Positions 13,901 to 21,202 of a stretch of DNA of 64,000 nt are shown piece by piece. The position numbers were made by a program, and so were the translations under genes. Position 1 is the first letter of the stretch; each line of letters begins with the position of its first letter. The DNA lies in contig OW569347.1 of NCBI GenBank assembly GCA_937625935.1, forward strand, positions 62,001 to 126,000, in the 5' to 3' direction. Below the pieces are notes generated by a model. That model searched no databases and was not told the DNA's origin. It worked only from the letters and a program-made list of their open reading frames with translations. Source of the DNA: Tetramitus jugosus (Eukaryota; Heterolobosea; Eutetramitea; Acrasida; Vahlkampfiidae).

Positions 13901-13976
13901 CATCTTCTGGTACTTTGACGGCATATTCACCGATATCAATTTCCAAATCTCTGGCATAGCTTGTTTCATTACCCAT
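1980..13976 (-). CDS. Giant IQ-motif-array protein with C-terminal membrane anchor (3,998 aa)
   Basis: A single uninterrupted frame of 12 kb with an ATG start. Visible layout: residues 1-75, a charged segment beginning MGNETS, which fits the N-myristoylation pattern; 75-480, disordered Asn/Gly/Ser/Gln tracts; about 480-660, a helical region with no family I recognise; about 760-3,860, a very long array of short motifs of the form [I/L]Q-x-x-[I/V/M/F]-R at about 25-35 residue spacing; about 3,960-3,982, a hydrophobic helix, then a short His/Ser-rich tail. The motif is the first half of a calmodulin/light-chain-binding IQ motif; the following Gly and second basic residue are mostly missing. Long IQ arrays are known in ASPM and myosins, but I see no calponin-homology, motor or GAP domain. 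A tail-anchored scaffold binding EF-hand proteins is inference. The function is unknown. Confidence 0.85.
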   Translation of the reverse strand: MGNETSYARDLEIDIGEYAVKVPEDEIPLVMKFADDKRDDEQKEQARKAAENQEKVEEQQKLFLKKALALNNLSLMLNNNNNNNSNLHLGSSSKLLTSGRGLSSPRLFSRGGGGGDSNSSGSGTFRHFSFNSGNSRSNNNNNNSGGGGGGSRSRSNSFGQQQQPNDFTGNPISDRDSLSDSSSENSSSFSMTPTYSTHTSSVNGVSMSQQQQQPQTKQPFLPKLNISDMADRLNEADLEMNGSGTPRKTSRFLGSARNIASLITPRKSMKANVALSNNSRSRSHSTASHISDYYPNIVLEKTEDIQTMDFTDRSERDEMSSCGDEAPQIMRGGRELSSLFSSMSSSQTFTASPFLKTNLESSLQFTDAESVSSEGESDSDTSDDELESELESEIGTPVLTPNSHEVFSTPKRNRFSQVGNSPELSDRSSFTNDNDSSTNKRDSKLNRLSRRFVQSVRGLPGLAKVKKEKKSKSESKGKSSGQILFDKYFSLEKRETLIQYMNSLLTGRELQKARKLIRNEICAIDPNCDHARKMIQHEIRNGRIDNAMDIIHHHNYLRVPVPCEESEFEDALGNLSPNFIPSILSFRNFLAKQKKRQQMELAISNNKRALADYENDDFDNVAVVELIIKWIQVILHKHDPNSSLKISNILTLKELNYMYMIIDNHYRFPFPLSQAELEQNQAKLADQTQANCYIHTSLVISMSYKILKQLQTQRKEDIEKLQCTQSATATTTVVVYVADLFSNVTTVQAVIRRALCENGVSNFKRLSSHIIAKTQRQMSTNNFIQISPILSKAKQYFVAQSKKTSFRTCSILLRVNSSAVRTNELVDTLKLNACSMRCLVQQSHIHHSSQLRTIASSVRTRRVIADHVFPDDIRLLQAQVRVHEQRGDQILLIQRVMRGGKGVLEHADNFRRVICVESTIRTCLIDMRDIAWIRRMISIIQTLTKANEYKIGDMISPIQTTAASASVAVCETISFCTTVQSVLRGRCENLNFRSIQSLQATIRSTISKKNLVFLWIERAQDEIEDDFHLSFSASFRPIGLKQVAAQQSIVEQTHLLQATLKQKFERFMCPFTKVPLLNDQHSELTQYVIMLQSMMRSEERDIMDSMSRLQATLTSYGARKVSLARELLIAQSFLRTCLYLRSDMECTWLQSNIRRNTVRHIDQFGMLQHLIRGASKSIDEARTNCNKLIGAAIRVGLSRTSNTEVLRLQAVIRNDNTLCRFWHAKAVQSVFRVRSTDFFNIRHIQSVIRMKSLLALCGDSHKLLDELTYLNSVMIVQALVRRRSEDPAPISTIQAVIRKTRCFRSVSSVSVLQALVKPQFDPSTLSWLYASVKQSITPPFDTIQVDTLRQLIISRSQRYNRHTLDSFTIVLQSLIRSVILSYQQNYGTIHAIARMNTINSQGGLMEVSVLQSFMTLCTEQLTSAQFGCQLSSLQSVVRYKSQINSSDLSTQVGLIQAIFRRCPPNTLALILPTIQKSAQSQVILSKIRDIQDIFRSKSVPIGPCIMPYVTLESQIRTQGCRSEHLTSKVIVLESLLRSNPIYTQHLQDLVSVQSLIRLKSKQQGFDDTLSSMLRMYIDENNYYARSIEIDRLHSIVLSPSLLSFQEIDVIQANILRYFVETSKNSLGMIQHCIQLRSMVTQVEILQSSIRLFNILLHNSGRHSGMLMLQNIFRQDNHPIDESCTALEQMLPIESIMRSNTITPVISQLADGILPILSIMRKNNHDHNSDVLNASIRMKSTHNKEVESLSAIQILSAHHLSDYNLCSHMQRLHDTKLIQCHIRSLRQEIRTQEALVIESSIRSLPLLPFNSVLSLQSMIRLKLHPHVSLSTLIATIQLRLFRLEIVNSSVERIQSLIIACPSNNIRMVRAIQAVFVEKLVALSTGDLNLSPTQGLEHSREVRIIQGAFRARSFVSDHSHSYLITNLLTGLITRTNILTPSIHDKITGVLTIDSIVRSRAVELGHSTLSPHMLSIQSAARSQPARDVSCEKLCSVFRSLLSTHTDAWVGSLQSIIRSNICITQCCSEYANTVAIESMMHKNEVNNAFRLARIDLMRIESILHSDTLALDLSSSKMKHIQALMKRECRTTEIIRSQALVLNVIHRTAAAQHMLRCVAIVQSAVHSRICVVDYSSRRESVLALIDILGNDNPSTHQNLTMNTKVSAIASVIRTQSCALSHIKLIQSVIGMRMRQFSLYDVLRSVIRMCERKSEHLIVLTEQRQLSSLISMKLITPTNTQYLSDTQSLQSLARLSLVQSDYEMWNAFKLEHLGRALTNHLHSVHGLQPLFGVIRTCQTQSDLVSQHQRIDTLQAILRQNKFICSNRNLNIISRCTAIQATVRMRTATDTVCSFAHIPPILERYLINSRVKLICQLCTLKDDQTTSVSRLQSIMRGAVNASQYQEETLRTIQSTLQRDNYMNRFLPIQSQLQCHLLDMGSITQLQAAIREHALKQPLQRQTSIIQANSVRLAKCLMLGNVSKHLMAIQASRSTDPLTLNNTKQLSTIQNLTITNLEERKLHYSKDSLGVVESAIRTMSVHVTDPVRDTCCVQAMTRKENVLAKYFIQFRSDDYLLPLQSSIRSSLHVPCNHISVIQQVLRISTTDIRSSCYHDPSITMIQSMIRSAAEHSIHDMLTWSAELSALLMSSESPRVLNVCQIQAHLRNPQAEQSKINDQLALQSSIRAHSCVYTTKSIEALQSIFLQVHNRMDEDAITDIETIQAIMRSDTTYPTLDTVVYHLSQLREIIRSSNYEMMDASYRSLRNIHDQANCTLASSEMSQIQCAIECLAGLCRMSSHDTSLVVRTSALIRTGLQSSHPVEYHDCCEIQALLRSSCASNKVEHIGTQILTLQSRIRSSLHPPHNHTCSIQSAIRMSIVDVQLSGYHDPNITVIQSMIRSASGNSIHDMLTYLEMLSMLFLPSEPSRVLNVCQIQAHLRNQDRKLIESPSLFDRLQSSSRTRFCVYATKSIDTLQSKFFQVHNRMDEDEVTGIETIQAIMRSNATYLLMDTVADHMSKLQQVIPSSNQTTSSTYRAIQTIHDQTECTLAFSEMNQIQYAIECLEGLCRMSSLDTSLVVRTSALIRAGLLSSHLVEHQSCCTIQALVRSSCVINTIEHPESALLLCQQLLTLQAEIRSSLHVPCNHICVIQSALSMSITDVASSPTITMIQSMIRSASENSIRDKLTCFDRLSVLFMPSEPSRVLDICQIQSQLRNPQAEQSKINDQLAVQSSIRSHSYVCTTKSIETLQNKFSQMHNRIEDTILGIGLIQSLMAWLPIYQHTNYLSCQLSKLQQAIRSSTYEPASPYRAIRNIHDQTKCILSSSEMNQTRYAIECLEGLCQMKLHDTPPVDGIYALISMRLLSDHSAEYQGCCTVQALTHSSNVNNKVKHIGTQILTLQSTTHPSLQVPFDRAVGEIQSAIRMVHSNRHHDPNITMIQSVIRSASENSIHDMLTDLDKLSTLFLPSEPSGVLDICRIQAHLRYQAREQIESPRLYDQLVLQSSIRTRFCLYTTKSIDTLQSKFSQVHNRTDEDAITGIETIQAIMRSNALYIIEDAINGIRIIQSLIRSDSKYPSMDTVTDHLYNLQQVIHWPNCETVRNAYRSIRSIHDQTKCTLALNEMTQIQYAIEGLEGLCRMSSHDTSLVVRTSALFRAGLQSSHPVEYHDCCEIQALLRSSCASNKVEHIGTQILTLQSRIRSSLHPPHNHTCSIQSAIRMSIVDVQLSGYHDPNITVIQSMIRSASGNSIHDMLTWSAEQSKINDQLALQSSIRAHSCVYTTKSIEALQSIFLQVHNRMDEDAITDIETIQALLRSTIDNSSLSQSTTSAGHENKTDTSYESNSISISSTKTNRMLVSTLDLLSLHSLDYSRAVLPDATVASSVTSPEFGDSSEVISPSRVTDKDKCHDNDLANVCSIDAEVEEVIEPSELTVDSLSNAPSIESSSGTNIVQSPSLTPATISSSRRSCVSTILRMLTLILSAVIATLVFMVIFDWPNTHSHSYHHFKSS
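2440..11720 (-). repeat. Coding array of degenerate IQ-type motifs
   Basis: On the plus strand the array shows as recurring variants of 'cgaat.att.attga' (reverse complement of IQ-x-x-IR-S codons) spaced about 75-105 bp. I estimate of the order of a hundred units from span and spacing; this is not an exact count. Units in the 5' two thirds (about 6.3-11.7 kb) are well diverged, whereas those in the 3' third occur in larger near-identical blocks. Confidence 0.75.
2540..6270 (-). repeat. Higher-order segmental repeat, about five copies of 0.8-0.9 kb
   Basis: A landmark encoding I-H/R-D-M/K-L-T recurs near 2750, 3650, 4450, 5270 and 6090, a period of roughly 800-900 bp. Each block carries the same series of motif units in the same order. 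The 3'-most copy is a mosaic: about 2560-2740 matches about 5830-6000 with no difference I can see, and about 2745-3110 matches about 5275-5640 with only a handful of differences. This indicates very recent duplication or gene conversion inside the reading frame, always in multiples of three. Confidence 0.85.
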
Positions 13977-14229
13977 TATGGGAGAGATTGAACACTACTC
14001 GAGTGATGATGTGTGGTTGTTTGATTGGTTTGTTATGGAGGGTTGGTCGTTGGGGGTGGTTGGACTGTTGAATGGAATTGTGATTCTCTCTCCCTGTGGT
14101 AAGATCGTTTGTTTTTGGCACCCTATCAAACGTCTTTTGGGGTATTGTCCCGACTTCGGGATAATGGTGCGAAATCGTGTGTTCCAAGGAAAACCGCCAC
14201 TTGGTTATACAACAAGGGAATTTATTAGC

Positions 14230-17138
14230 TCACAACAGTTGAGCAAGAGCCTTTTTGAAAAATGATTTTGTAAAGATGTCGACTTCGGATGCACTGTTCT
14301 TGTCGTGCTTGATGGTGGCTTCAACTGCTCCCTTTGAATGAACCTTGGCCTGCACCAAGAAATAGCTTCCATCTGCGTGTTGGGCGAAAAAGAAAAATAC
14401 ATAGGGATCAGCCTTGGTGTTGGTGGCCAGACACTCAATTCCGTGATCCTTCATCACTTCCTCAACGGTTTCTGCGTCACAGTGTGAGCGAATTTGACTT
14501 GAGATTTGCTTGGAAGCTGTGGTTGTAGTCCATTTTGATTGGTAGCCAGATGGGTCCAATGGTTGAGGATTGGGAGAGAGAGACAATGCTGGTCGTGAAG
14601 CATCCATAGCAAACTCCAATAATTGCCCACTCTCTCGATCATAGCTTGCCAATAGGTTCTCCTCTTTTTCATCAGACTCCTCTTCATTCTCTTCCTCATA
14701 GTACTCATCGCCATTGTCATAGTGTCCTTGTTCGGGCAGATCTTCTTCTTCCTCTTCATCATCCTCTTCTTCGTCTTCTTCGCCTAAAACTCCATCCGAC
14801 TTGACAATGAAACGCTCAGATGGTTTACCAAATACAACAGAGAGTGTGTTGAATTCCGAAAAGAGCTTCTCCTTGAATTCTACGGAATCTTCCTCTGTAA
14901 AGTTCGATACAATTTGTTTCTTGGTCATAATCACTTCCCTTGCCAAATACACATTCGCATCCAACAATCTATAGTAAAACAGTGCTCGATCATGTACGTC
15001 AGCATGAGATGAGTCATCAACTGCCACGGCAAGCAATCGTCCAAGCATATCCTGCATCTCTGGTGGCCTCTTGAAGAACAATTTGACAGAAGATGACAAA
15101 ATTTCGAGACGTACACTCGAATGATAATTTTTGAAATCGTCAATAAACGTCTCTAAAATATAAGGTGCCAACTCAATGATATCTCCATATTCACCCAAAA
15201 TCCACAAGAAGGAACTGATTGACTTTGAATCATCAATCAACTTCCAATGCTTCGTGATGGCTGGCAGATAGGATCTACAGAAATCTTCATTATTATACTT
15301 TCTAAGAATGTCCTTGAGAACGATAAATGTTTCGGATAGTACATGCGCGAGACCAAGATCCAAGAAATCCAACAAATAAGTCAATGACATCTCAGCGGCA
15401 GAAGATATCGAAACAGCAATTTCGCCAAAAGCACTCACAGCCTTTCTGGAAGTAGAAAGTTCAGTATCACCCATAGAGACATAATAACTCAATTCTTCCA
15501 TAATTTCTCGCACATTGTGTTCATTGGCAACGACAGCCAACGTTTCTAACTTCAAATGCTTGAGATAGCCAGGCTCCAAGTGTCTATTGTCAATCACAGC
15601 AAAAGGAACCAATTGTGTTAAACAATATTCACGAACAAAATTAGTGGTTGAAAGTGAGGCAAATAATACTATACTTACTTGATAAAGAAGTCTCTGAAAT
15701 GAGGAGTGAATACCTTGGGTGCTCTCGAAGCCATTAGCTTAATATGGTGCAAAATAGTGTAGGAGAGCTCATGAGTCGAAGAACTCAACAACAATAGCAA
15801 TGGATCACGCAATCGAATAAAGACCTTGTTGTGCACCTTTGGCATATTTTTGGTGTAGTGCAAGAAGAGATTCGCAATTCCCATGATGACAGCACTGTTC
15901 GACATTTGCAATCGATCGTCCAACAAGTTCTATTGTAAAGCAGCAAATGTTAGAGAAATAAGGAACTCAAAGATATGCACATCACCTTAGAAACCATACA
16001 AAAACAACGTACCATCAAATCAAATACTTCATTGTTGCTCTGCGGTTGATACTTTAACAAGAGTTCCAACACTTCACATAATTGCCATTCTGTGTATTCG
16101 GACACACGATTCAACAAATAATAGGTCATCTTCTTCGTTACCTTAATTCCTTCTTCATCCTTCAGAATTTCATTCAACGCCTTGATGCAATTCACAATCA
16201 CTTGAACATCCTTGTCACGTATCATTGCATACAATCGCTCCACATACTTCTCATCTACACGCACAACAGCAACAACATTCAAACAAAAAACAATTATTTT
16301 CAATGTTCAAAACAACACGAATCAATGCGACAAGGGCAGTGCACACTGTCGACACAAAAACATACCTTCCACACTCTTTGGATCCATTCTATACAATTTC
16401 ACAATGGACAACACAGCAGTCTTTCTAACATAGGGACTACTATCGTTCAATCTCTCACGTATCAATGGCAACAAGTGCTCCACTAATTTTGGAATACGGA
16501 GAGAAGAAAGACTTCGGAGTGCCAATCCTCTGACCAATGGATTCTCATCACAACTGTCTCTCGATAGTGTGTTAATAGTGAGAATGGCAATATCTTGATT
16601 CTGATGAGCATAGTGAGTAATGTACTGGTAGACCATCTTTTTTTGAACAATGTCCTTTGTGTGAACGCACTGTCATTATCATCGTTATCATTGCGTCATG
16701 ACATGACAATTATCACGTCATGTTTGTTGTTGTTTCAATGAAAAAAAACAGTGTAAAAAACAACATGAAAGCAAAATTCTTCAGTGTTAACAACCACACC
16801 ACATGTGCATATTCACAACACTGCACACAATCTTGACAAGACAGCACAAAACAACACAACACACATACCATAATCATATTGTGAAAGAGCTTTGATGTAT
16901 CTAGTCCCATTGTCATGTAACCAATGACTCTCTGAAGAACTTCTCTTTTTTTGTTGTCATCACGGTCAATACTTGGATCAGACAACGCTGCTCTCAATTC
17001 ATTAATTTCACCCTTTTTTTCATTTGAAATTGGATAGGTTGTTTTTTGTTTGGTCGCACTGGAGACAACTGCCGCAGCAGATGTCACTCCCTCACCCACA
17101 GTGTTTGTGATGGATTTGATTCTACGCACTAAACTCAT
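14230..17138 (-). CDS. AP4B1: AP-4 complex subunit beta (adaptin), five exons
   Basis: Exons 17138-16869, 16669-16366, 16254-16013, 15929-15679 and 15583-14230 join in phase to an 806-aa protein. Large beta adaptin of the AP-4 coat, which sorts cargo at the trans-Golgi. The trunk has HEAT-like repeats. Several stretches (YMTMGLDTSKLF, the 'QKKMVYQYITHYA' region, NPLVRGLALRSLSSLR) resemble AP-4 beta more than AP-1/2 beta, notably GLALRS. A strongly acidic hinge lies near residues 615-670. The C-terminal 110 residues match the beta appendage. Donors are GTATGT, GTATGT, GTACGT and GTAAGT; the last intron ends at AATAG, which joins exactly at the family-conserved 'EPGYLKHLKLE' region. The apparent ATG at 15612 lies in an intron and is not a start. 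Confidence 0.9.
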
Positions 17139-17532
17139 TTGCTGTGTTTGTTTGTTTGTGCAAAGAACTGGAAACTTGTTTATCGGAGAAAAAAATTGCC
17201 TTTGTGAAAATGCTCCATCCACGTATGCCCTGCCCTGCACAGTGAAGTCCTAACGGAGGAATCTATCATCCAAGAATTCAGAGTTAACACCTCAAGACCC
17301 TGGATTTAAGCGACCCTGGTTATTCGACAAAGAAGAGCAACAATGATCTGGCCCCACAGGAATCAAGGATTGGAAGAGAAAGCAGAAGCTTCCCCCATAA
17401 ACTTTGGTGAACCACATTAAACTTGGTGTTGTCGGTGCTGGCTCTTGACATAGCAGTAGTGAGCTTCGGCTCGCTTCAAAGCCTCAAGGGAAATTACATT
17501 GGGAAGTCCGACAAAAACTGAAAAAATCAAAA
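17139..17532. other. Divergent intergenic region between AP4B1 and EMC7
   Basis: 394 bp between two oppositely oriented start codons, so it must hold both promoters and 5' leaders. I see no credible ORF, tRNA or long repeat. An A-rich stretch (gaaaaaatcaaaaATG) precedes the EMC7 start, as at other genes here. Confidence 0.6.
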
Positions 17533-18347
17533 ATGATCAAACAACCAGCAACACGACTCGCTCACTTACTATTACTCTTATTCATTGTGACGATTCTATC
17601 GAGTCTGGTCACATGTAACAACAGTAGTGGTGGTGTTACTATCAAAGCAAGAGTCATCGTTCCAAAATCAGAAATTGCACATGGTGTGAGAGTCATGTTG
17701 AATCATGCAGACACATTTTATGTGAACAAGGATGGATCATTTGAATTGTAAGTCAGTCTAAAATGAATTTGTCAACTTTGTTTTGACAGTCACAATTATT
17801 AATCCTATCATGATCACTTTTGTTGTTGTTGTTTTGCTTGCACACCTTTTTTTTCTCTCTCTTCACATGATCCCAATGACTGTCATTATCCTCCTCGACG
17901 CAACAACACAACAGAGCCAATCTATCACCTGGCATTCACATGATTGATGTCATTTCAACGCACTACATTTATCCACAGATCCGTATCGATGTTTCATCAA
18001 AGTCCAACAAGGCACGCGCATTCCGACTCGTACCAAGAGCTTCCAATCCAATGACGAGCGAAGATTTGACATACATGAGAGAACCTTTGAGTGTCAATCC
18101 ATTGATTCAAATTGTGCCACTGACCGAAGCCCAATACTTTGAAAAGAGAGAGCCGTTTAGTGTGTTGCCACTGTTGAAGAATCCAATGGTGCTCATGTTG
18201 ATTGTAGGTGTAGGAATGGCCTACATTTTCCCAAAGGTTGTCGATCCAGAAGCAATGAAGGAAGCACAGGCTACCTTGAGCAGTTCTGAGAGTGAATTCA
18301 AGAATTTGTTGGGTGGACTCAAGGGAGAACAACCACCAAGAAAATAA
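17533..18347 (+). CDS. EMC7: ER membrane protein complex subunit 7, two exons
   Basis: Exons 17533-17747 and 17915-18347 (intron 167 nt, GTAAGT...ACAG, phase 2) give 215 aa. EMC7 is a single-pass subunit of the ER membrane insertase/chaperone complex. Visible: a signal peptide (residues 1-29, Leu-rich), a luminal beta-sandwich starting 'GGVTIKARVIVPK', the DGSFEL strand typical of the family, 'YFEKREPFSVLPLLKNPMVLM' leading into the transmembrane helix, then FPKVVDPEAMKEAQ and a short cytosolic tail. The splice joins GSFE-L to ANLSPGIHMIDV, as expected from the family. The stop codon is embedded in an AATAAA hexamer at 18343-18348. Confidence 0.93.
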
Positions 18348-18562
18348 ATCATTGTATCGCATCATCATCATATCTGTCATTCGCTAATGAATACACCTAT
18401 ATGGTTGTGCGGTTGTGTGCGACACTCCGCACAAGTTGAAATGGAAGGTATTCGTCGCGAGCTCTTACCTTTTCTGCTGCACCAGAAACCAGAAAAACAC
18501 CTGCACCTCCCTGTGAGTTAAAACAACTGAACCACAACAAAATCATCATCATCATCGTCATA

Positions 18563-19705
18563 ATGAACATTCCCCTATTCAAAAAAGGTTTACCATATGC
18601 ACCCAACAAGAATCAACTACAGACAGGCGAGTACCTCATTGTGTCCAAATCATTGGGCAAATGTCTCGATTCCAACACCTATGTGCCCAAGCAATATCAC
18701 AAGGATTATCTGAGGTGTTACTTGGCTGACATATCCTTTGCTGCCAGTCAAAAATGGGTCGTAGTCAACGCAAATGACACTACAGACAATGGAGAGCACA
18801 TTTATCTCATTTTCGCATGCAACAACATGTCGTTGGACGGATGTGATGATTCCAGTGTTCCTCAATATGATAAAACATCGCCCAGTCCCTTCTTGTCCGC
18901 TCATCAACTCGATACTCTGACGCAACAGTGGTTACTGGTGCAGCCGAGTCCCGATATGCTCGACAATGTGTTTTACATGTTTTGTCGAGCAACGAATCGA
19001 TTGGTGGATGCCAATGTAGATCGGGCCAAGCACATTGATACCAAGAACATGTCCCCGTACATGGGAGGCTACGGATATGTGCAGCATGTGCCTCAAGCAA
19101 ACAAGTGTTGGCAGTTTGTTCCTTGGCCCGCACAGTTCCTGGACCCTGTGATACCGAGTGGAAAGTTTATGATACGGAACGTTGCGAGTGGTCATTACAT
19201 TTGCTTGTCATCGAACGGCACACTGGAGATGAAGTTGCCAGATTTTGCAGGAGCGGCCGATACTGTATGGTTGTTCAGTTATGTGAGATCTCCCAATGAA
19301 TACTCGATTCAGATATGTGACAAGGTGTTTTTAGAAATGGAGCAGAGTGAGCACTTGAGTGTGCCCAAAGGTGGTAGTAGTAGTAGCGATAGAGTTCTGA
19401 AGCCCTGCTTGAGTCGCACATCGAGAAACAATAGTTTGAAGGATTTGTATCGATGGAAGATTCTCACAACCCACAACCACTCCAAGGACGCTTCGCTGTT
19501 TATTGTAAATGTCGAAACAAGCTTGTATCTGGATGGTTCTGCTCAGTTGGTTGACATTAAACTGGGAGAAGTCTTCCCTCCGTTCCTCGACACATTTGAA
19601 GCAACACACTCGGCAAGCAAAATGTGGCAAATGATGCCCGTAGAAAACACTGTGCAATCCCCCACTGAAGAATGGACCATTATTGACGATGAACCCAAGT
19701 TGTAA
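18563..19705 (+). CDS. Beta-trefoil (ricin-B-like lectin fold) repeat protein, 380 aa
   Basis: Intronless. The protein shows repeated beta-trefoil-style blocks: a 'G.YLI.....GKCLD' start with Q-K-W; Q-Q-W-L-L-V near residue 130; C-W-Q-F near 190; a second 'SGKFMIRNVASGHYICLSSNGTL' block with a Trp-x-Phe; and a final K-M-W-Q-M-M near 355. Q-x-W motifs closing each sub-repeat are typical of ricin-B-type carbohydrate-binding folds. I see two or possibly three trefoils, no signal peptide, no transmembrane helix and no catalytic domain, so a cytosolic lectin-like or actin-binding (fascin-like) role is possible. The name is fold-level only. It converges with DCC1; AAATAAAATA near 19861 may serve either 3' end. 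Confidence 0.6.
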   Translation: MNIPLFKKGLPYAPNKNQLQTGEYLIVSKSLGKCLDSNTYVPKQYHKDYLRCYLADISFAASQKWVVVNANDTTDNGEHIYLIFACNNMSLDGCDDSSVPQYDKTSPSPFLSAHQLDTLTQQWLLVQPSPDMLDNVFYMFCRATNRLVDANVDRAKHIDTKNMSPYMGGYGYVQHVPQANKCWQFVPWPAQFLDPVIPSGKFMIRNVASGHYICLSSNGTLEMKLPDFAGAADTVWLFSYVRSPNEYSIQICDKVFLEMEQSEHLSVPKGGSSSSDRVLKPCLSRTSRNNSLKDLYRWKILTTHNHSKDASLFIVNVETSLYLDGSAQLVDIKLGEVFPPFLDTFEATHSASKMWQMMPVENTVQSPTEEWTIIDDEPKL

Positions 19706-19893
19706 GTCATGTAAAGCGCCCCGAAATGATTGTTCATGAATTGTTGTAATACATTGATACATGATGCATGTGAATCCGCTCAATTCCCAAGGTTGTTCAA
19801 CAACACTTTCAGGTTGTAGATCTCTCATCAAGATGAACCATTGTCACCAAAACAATACAAAAATAAAATATTTTGGTTTGTTATGAGGTTTGA

Positions 19894-20985
19894 TTAACAT
19901 TTTACAATGTATTGTTTGTTGTCTGTGGGACTCGTTTCTTCTTTTGCAATGCCATTCTTGATGAGGTAACCTATCTGTGGTTTCGCTGGTTCATTGCCAG
20001 TTGTGGAGTTGGTTTTGATGAGTGAGCAGATGTCGGCCATCTTGTTCTGCAACTCTAGAGCAAAGTCATCTCTCAACCATCTTGTCTTTTGCTGCAGTAG
20101 GTTCTTTCCGTAGTGCACTGTAATTTTTTTGATATCCAAACCAATGTTGCCATTCGCATGAACAATAGACTTATCTCTGAATGCTAGGATGCAATGATGT
20201 GCGAGCAGCGAGTCATGTCCCTCTTCCTTTAACAATCGAAGGCAGTGCTCTGCAGGTATGTTGTCCAACTTCCATCCCTCGGCTTGCACCGTCAAGAAGA
20301 ACAATGAGCAATATTCGTCATATTTTGTCGGATCGATCAATCTCCAGTATTGATTCACTTGAATCACTGGCATCTGTTGCAACACATTGTGTATCTCTGC
20401 CTTGCTCGCCAGTAAATACTTCTCCAAGTCCTCTGAGCTAAAATATTGTGTCTTCTTGACATTCTTCCGTATAGTAGCTGCCTCTCCTCCATCCATATCT
20501 TCATCTTCTTCATAGTCTGCTTCATCGTCATCCGAGTGCTCAATCTCTTCATAGTCCAATCCACCAAAGAATGGAGACCTCGACAACAATCTCCGTATTT
20601 GAGATTCAAGTGTGGAATACATGGAACTACTTGGTTTCTCTGTAATTTCATAGATGCACGATACAGATGCTTGAATTTTGTTGCTTCGACTTGGATGACT
20701 CTTGTTTCTGAGGAGTACAGTGTTGGATGTGTCTACACTCACAACATTAAATGTGCGGTGATTGGTACAGAGTATCACGGGTTGATTCGGGTCATTGGCT
20801 GCCTTGATATAGAGATCAGTAATGTTTCCTGATTCAATCTCTGACAGCAAGTCATCTGGCAATTGAAATAATTTAAAATCGGCGTGGGAAAATTGGGAAG
20901 AGAATTGTAGTTGCTCCATCATTGGAGAGTTGGCTAACTCATGGTTATTGTTGTTGTTGTTGAATTGTTCTTCCGAACCTGTCAT
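19894..20985 (-). CDS. DSCC1: Sister chromatid cohesion protein DCC1 (CTF18-RFC subunit)
   Basis: 363 aa from the first in-frame ATG at 20985; the frame is open upstream but only offers a TTG. DCC1 joins CTF8 and CTF18 to make the alternative clamp loader that acts on PCNA at forks and supports cohesion. Recognisable family features: 'FKLFQLPDDLLSEIESG', 'VILCTNHRTFNVVSVDTSNTVLL', an acidic linker (residues about 170-195), 'FSSEDLEKYLLASKAEI', and 'YWRLIDPTKYDEY' leading into the winged-helix region. The usual C-terminal winged helices are present but compact. Tandem E2F-like sites lie 55-80 bp upstream. An Asn tract near residue 10 is typical of this genome. Confidence 0.88.
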   Translation of the reverse strand: MTGSEEQFNNNNNNHELANSPMMEQLQFSSQFSHADFKLFQLPDDLLSEIESGNITDLYIKAANDPNQPVILCTNHRTFNVVSVDTSNTVLLRNKSHPSRSNKIQASVSCIYEITEKPSSSMYSTLESQIRRLLSRSPFFGGLDYEEIEHSDDDEADYEEDEDMDGGEAATIRKNVKKTQYFSSEDLEKYLLASKAEIHNVLQQMPVIQVNQYWRLIDPTKYDEYCSLFFLTVQAEGWKLDNIPAEHCLRLLKEEGHDSLLAHHCILAFRDKSIVHANGNIGLDIKKITVHYGKNLLQQKTRWLRDDFALELQNKMADICSLIKTNSTTGNEPAKPQIGYLIKNGIAKEETSPTDNKQYIVKC

Positions 20986-21040
20986 CTCTTCTTCTAAATG
21001 TTGTTCGAATGATTTCTGGTTCGAGTTGGAGCTACCGGTA

Positions 21041-21063
21041 TTTTGGCGCCCACTTTTTGGCGG
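21041..21063. promoter_or_regulatory. Tandem E2F-like sites between DCC1 and DDX54
   Basis: TTTTGGCGCC at 21041-21050 and TTTTTGGCGG at 21054-21063 both fit the E2F/DP consensus TTTSSCGC. They lie 56 bp upstream of the DCC1 ATG and about 140 bp upstream of the divergent DDX54 ATG. Sequence match only; binding is inferred. Confidence 0.5.
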
Positions 21064-21202
21064 TAGAACGTGCAATGGGTTTCCTGCTGATTTTTTCCGA
21101 TTTCACACAAATCATTGAACTTTCACATGTGAGAATTGTTGAACACGAACAGTTTGAAATCAACAACCAACAACCAACAACAACGAGACAAACAAACGAA
21201 AA

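Noticed and set aside
20986-21075. Thirty-residue N-terminal extension of DCC1
   Set aside because: It would begin with TTG and overlaps the E2F-like sites; the ATG at 20985 fits the family start.
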